64,000 bases of DNA, taken from positions 4,516,501-4,580,500 of the forward strand of contig NC_089444.1 in assembly GCF_026210795.1 (NCBI RefSeq), in the 5' to 3' direction. This DNA is from Rhizophagus irregularis. Taxonomy: Eukaryota > Glomeromycota > Glomeromycetes > Glomerales > Glomeraceae. The notes below the pieces were generated by a model that was not told the origin of the DNA, did no database searches, and saw nothing but the letters and a program-made list of their open reading frames with translations. This document shows positions 59,946 to 64,000 of this stretch, piece after piece (the first letter of the stretch is position 1; each line of letters starts with the position of its first letter). A program made the translations under genes and the position numbers.

Positions 59946-60146
59946 ATAACTTTGTAAATTAATTCGTGGCAGTCTCCGAACCAGTGAAAACTATAATACT
60001 TTTCGGGGAATCATTTTTGCAAATTAATTATCCCTTAAATAATTTTTGAGCTAATTTTCTCGAAATTTTTTTTTTAAAATGTTATAGAATAATGGTCCGA
60101 ATGATAAATTTGCGTCATCATACATTAGTTTAGCAAGTTTGATCAC

Positions 60147-60190
60147 GTAGTAACAGAAAGAGATATAAGGATCGGTTAACAAATGATGGG
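60147..60190 (+). repeat. direct repeat, left copy
   Basis: GTAGTAACAGAAAGAGATAT and the following AGGATCGGTTAA recur at 62568-62602 with few changes. Weaker similarity continues on the right for a few hundred bases. They could be diverged long terminal repeats, but no primer site or reverse transcriptase supports that. Confidence 0.55.
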
Positions 60191-60389
60191 GTAATATGAC
60201 GTTGTGTAACAAATGATAGGATAAAAGTGTATACAAACAAATAATGATATAAAGTAATCAACTGTATATAAGCAAGTAAACGATATATATATAACAAAGG
60301 GTACATGTCCATAACCTCATTGTCTCCTAATTTACTTGTCGATGGTGTACTGTTACCTTTATGGATATTTTTTGTATTCTGATATATAC

Positions 60390-61020
60390 TTATGCCATCC
60401 AATTCTGAGAAACTCTTAGTGGTGGCGTATCCAACAAGGTTTCGTCCACCCTCACTTTTATCCTCTTATCATCTTTCTTCGCTGGATCAACGTTATTAAA
60501 ATCTCCTTTCTCTACTTGTTTCTCTGCTCTAAATATCTCTTGAAATTTCTTACTTTCTAACTCCCTTGTTCTATCGATCGTTCCACCGCCGATTCCATTG
60601 ATTTTTGATCCTTAAAATACGCTATTGTTTTCCACTTTTTTGATATTTTAGCGAATTTTCCAGTAGACGGTTCTTTATTCACAACATTCTTAACAAATTC
60701 GTATTCATTACTTTTACATTCCGTCCTCCATTTCTTTAATGGTTAAGTCTCTAGTTAATTGCCAGCGGTCACGCTCCTTCCTATCTTTAACCGTGCTATC
60801 CCTTTGTACCACCTGATTCAATGTTTGTTGATACCAATGCCGAAAGAGGTATTCTTAAATTTTCTCAAAATTTTCATTTAATAATATATTCGCTCTAACA
60901 GATTTGTATTTGTATTAGACCTTTACTTTGATACTAAAGACTTTCCCTATATTCAATAGTTCTTTAACAATATCATCTTCTTAACGTGATTTATCTTTGT
61001 TAGTCAGATCATCATGGATT
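60390..61020 (-). pseudogene. decayed coding fragment, possibly retroelement ORF1 with RRM-like part
   Basis: This stretch is GC-richer than its surroundings. Minus-strand readings are protein-like but spread over more than one frame and broken by stops: HWYQQTLNQVVQRDSTVKD, RDRWQLTRDLTIKEMEDG, then SNEYEFVKNVVNKEPSTGK, KKWKTIAYFKDQKSMESAVE and VRVDETLLDTPPLRVSQNW, ending in a stop near 60390. The IAYFKDQKSMESAVE phrase resembles the end of an RRM fold, as found in some LINE ORF1 proteins. This is a guess by eye, and no start or splice sites could be fixed. It lies between the direct repeats at 60147 and 62568. Confidence 0.45.
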
Positions 61021-61889
61021 TTTTTATCTTGAATATTTTTTTAACTTTTATTTTTAGTATATGGTTTTAGATTAATTAACTCCATTTAATTCTGCCTTAT
61101 GTTAATTTTTAATTAATTAGCTTCATTTTAATAATTATATAAAATTACTAGCCTATAGGACCAGGCGTTGCCGGCTGATACTAATAATATTTTAGGATTA
61201 ATCTGGTAAAAATTTGTAAACCAATATAGTCTGTTATTAAAATATTGTAAAATGTATAGTTTAAAAATTTTTTATAGTGCTATTAAGGTAATTTAAAATA
61301 ATGTAAAATAATATAAAAAAAATTAACAATTTGTCACGCGATCGGCGCGTCTTGTTTTTATTGGTGCATATTATAAATATTGCAGGGGCATCGACAGGGA
61401 GGGGAGGGTCTCTACACGTGATTGCATCCCGATTTTAATAATACTTTTTTTGAAAATATTTTTTTTATTATTTAATAATTTCAAAATATTTTTTTCAATT
61501 AAAATATAAATAAAATATATTATAAAATCTTAAGTATTAAAAAAATAAGATCTCAAATATTTCTAATACAATTTTTTTTTTAAATTGTAAATCTTAATTA
61601 GCTTTATTTATAAAACTTAAAATTTAAGTTTATTAAAATTAAATTATTAGATGGCAAGATAATTACAATAAATTAATTTATATTAATTTAAATAAAAATC
61701 AATTATGGAATTTAAAAATAATGCCAAAAAATATGCAAATTAATCTCAAAATTAAGTATTATAAAATTCCTACATTATAAAATCTTTTTATATTGGCTAA
61801 ATATTTTAATACCTTACATATACAAGAATTTTTTGGAAATTATTATAATATTAATAAGATTATTAAAATTAATAAATATATATACAGTA
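61021..61889. other. AT-rich spacer
   Basis: Nothing is recognised apart from a small GC-richer patch at 61330-61430. Confidence 0.4.
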
Positions 61890-61891
61890 TA

Positions 61892-62090
61892 TACAGTGAA
61901 ATTCGATATACCGGAATCCCGATATAACGGATCATAAGTAAAACCTCGATATATCGGAATTGAGGTCTGAAGCAGATTATCATAACGAATAATTAATTTA
62001 CCCTCGATATAACGGAATTCTTGATATAACGGATTTTTGATAAATTTTACTAATGGAACGGATGGTTCCATTATATTGAATTTCACTGTG
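61892..62090. mobile_element. pogo/Tigger-type MITE, about 199 bases
   Basis: ACAGTGAAATTCGATATA near 61893 is inverted as TATATTGAATTTCACTGT near 62089, with TA outside both. Internal copies of CTCGATATAACGGAATT and CGATATAACGGAT are typical of pogo-family ends. No coding frame is present. Confidence 0.78.
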
Positions 62091-62567
62091 TATATACAGT
62101 ATATTATATATAAAGTTAGTTTATTACGGTAGTTAATTATCAAAAAATTGCTTATTCAAGGGTATTTTCAAAAATTTTAAATAACATACCCCTGCTTTTT
62201 AGCTAACCAATAATCCAATACTATATATTATTTTTTTAAAATTCTAAAAAAAATCTAAAATTAAAGTTAAAAAATAAATCAGAAATATCAAACCAAAGAA
62301 AATTATTAAAAATAAAATAGGATAAATTCCATAAAATAAATTTTAAAAATCTGAAATTATTAAAAATCTTGAAATTAAAGAAATATTACCATAAAAATAC
62401 TAAAGCTAAAAACTAATAATTAATTTAAGAAAATAAGTTATAAAGATAAAATTGATAAAATTTAAAAAGTATGCTGCTGATATAGATAAAAAAAACAAAA
62501 ATTAAAAAAATACTTAAGATAAAAAATCCATGGTAGTGTTGACACCGGTTTTTGACGTTCGGTCAGG

Positions 62568-62602
62568 TAGTAACAGAAAGAAATATAAGGATCGGTTAAT
62601 AA
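62568..62602 (+). repeat. direct repeat, right copy
   Basis: GTAGTAACAGAAAGAAATAT, then AGGATCGGTTAATAAA; the partner of 60147-60190. Confidence 0.55.
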
Positions 62603-63250
62603 ACAATAAGGTATTATGATGTTAGATATCAGGTGTTAAAGCAAATCGGTTAATGTACGTGTAAACAATAAGCAATTAATAAATAAATGATAAAGTAATT
62701 GAAACGTGTATATATTAATCTGTTTATAATCGGACTTAAATTGTGTATAAGTAATAAAACGATATGTAACAAAAGGTCAATAAAAGGTAGTAAACACTTT
62801 AAAGAAACAAGCGAATTGTAATAAATCGGAAACAACAGGCGGGTTTATTAACACTTGAATAAAATACGATATTACTGCCTCTATCAGCTCTCTGTAATAT
62901 CCGTATATTTATCTTTTGAAAATAAAACCTACACGAACTGCACAAACTACTCCTCCACCATCGGTCTTTTATATATTGTTAAAAATTCGGTGCGAATCTG
63001 ACTATCGAACAGATTTGCCACCCGGCCAAATGTCGTATTAGTCTTCTATTAAGCCACCTTTAATTCAGCCACTTTCCCGATTTTATCTAATCATTAAATA
63101 ACTTAAAATATCTCTATGTAATATAACTAAAAATAAACTAATAATAAATATATATAAAAAAAAGAAAAAAATATATCCCGTGACTGACTAAATAGCATAG
63201 CAATCGCATGAAACATGAAATATCTGATAGTAAATTAAGCAAATTTTTTT
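62603..63250. other. AT-rich spacer
   Basis: No gene is supported. Weak similarity to 60190-60330 suggests a diverged repeat. Confidence 0.4.
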
Positions 63251-63254
63251 ACTA

Positions 63255-64000
63255 GCAAACCATTTATTTAAAAAAAAAAACAATTAATCTATAAATTGTA
63301 ATATTTCAAGCCAAAATTCTCAATACCCTTATTAAAAAAAATTTTTTTCAATAAAAATTTTCCATGAAAAGACTTCTAAACGCAATTCTCCATCAAAAAG
63401 AGATTTACCTATAAAAACTTTTCAACCAACAAAATTATCAAAAAAATATCCCCTATTAAAAAACGTTTACCCTATTAAAAAAAAATCAAAAAGATCCTTA
63501 CCCATTAAAAAAAATTCTACAATGAAATTTCTATGCGAGATTATTTATCTCCCTATTAAAGAAAAATTGGTTAACGAAATTCTCTATCAAATATAAATCC
63601 CCTATTAAAAAAAAATTCTCTAATGAAAATTCTCTACCAAAAAATATTTCCATCTATTAAAAAAATTTCTAAAAAAAATTCTATCAAAAAAAAAAAAACC
63701 TTCAATAAATTTCTATAAAAAAAAAATTCTCAATAAAATTCTTTGTCAAAAAAAAAATTCACTTCTATTAAAAAAAATTTCTAACGAAAAATTATCAATC
63801 AAAAAAAAAAAATTCTTGATTAAATTCTCATTATACCAGCATTATGATGTACTTTTGGCCAGAATTAAAAATTTAATAAAATACTGGCCGGCATTACATC
63901 ATAAGTTCAAAAAAAATTCTTAAACGAAATTCACTCTCAAAAAAAAAATCTTTCTTGTTAAAAAAATTTTTACAACGAAATTATCAAAAAAATCTCGTTA
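63255..64000. repeat. A-rich minisatellite, right member of an inverted pair
   Basis: Units such as AAAAAAATTCTCTAATGAAA and CTATTAAAAAAAATTC are present. ATTTCAAGCCAAAATTCTCA (about 63303) is the inverted partner of 59880. A small palindrome (TTATGATGTA ... TACATCATAA, 63840-63903) with TTTTGGCCAGAATT inside interrupts it. The block continues past the window edge. Confidence 0.7.

Noticed and set aside
60147-62602. LTR retrotransposon between the GTAGTAACAGAAAGA direct repeats
   Set aside because: Similarity is short, no TG...CA ends or primer site is convincing, and no pol domain lies between.

Overview
The window looks like nuclear DNA of a filamentous fungus, most likely an arbuscular mycorrhizal (Glomeromycotina, Rhizophagus-like) genome. 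The support is a very AT-rich base composition, genes split by short GT-AG introns of about 60-115 bases, a protein kinase whose FEWIPYNQFNEIKEIGKGG block is typical of the expanded Rhizophagus kinase family, and a dense, nested load of transposons. The species is an inference; no rRNA or marker gene is present.

Probable host genes are few: a small secreted, membrane-anchored protein (3432-4102), a short eIF4G-like translation factor with MIF4G and MA3 domains (6609-8935), and a kinase whose N-lobe exon has been tandemly duplicated into five copies in front of one C-lobe (44131-47295). Almost everything else is mobile or repetitive.

Layout. 1-9.3 kb: two host genes in AT-rich spacer, plus one candidate structured RNA. 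9.3-16.2 kb: a 1.7 kb non-autonomous hAT-type element, a palindromic repeat element interrupted by a 634-base element, a mariner-type foldback element, and a telomere-like CCCTAA tract lying between inverted palindromes. 19.5-22.9 kb: a complete Tc1/mariner element (54-base terminal inverted repeats, TA target duplication) with a DD34E transposase and a convergent multi-exon cargo gene. 23.4-27.7 kb: a second complete DNA transposon with a 7-exon transposase of a DDE family I cannot name. 27.7-31.6 kb: a satellite of 50-52 base palindromic monomers, itself invaded by a MITE. 32.0-34.1 kb: a Crypton-like tyrosine recombinase gene between inverted repeats. 34.3-40.2 kb: stacked non-LTR retrotransposon pieces, including a 5'-truncated LINE with poly(A) tail and 18-base target duplication. 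42-43.4 kb: an inverted second copy of the palindromic element and a 384-base hAT MITE. 50.8-58.8 kb: an 8 kb Ginger-like transposon carrying a retroviral-type integrase gene, one of whose introns has grown to about 3 kb by tandem repeats and a nested hAT element. 59-64 kb: a large inverted pair of T/A-rich minisatellites around decayed coding sequence and a pogo-type MITE.

The genes do not form a pathway. The unifying theme is transposons inserting into transposons and satellites, with several autonomous elements whose coding capacity still reads through. Gene starts are inferred by eye, and splice sites were chosen from GT/AG signals plus reading-frame continuity.
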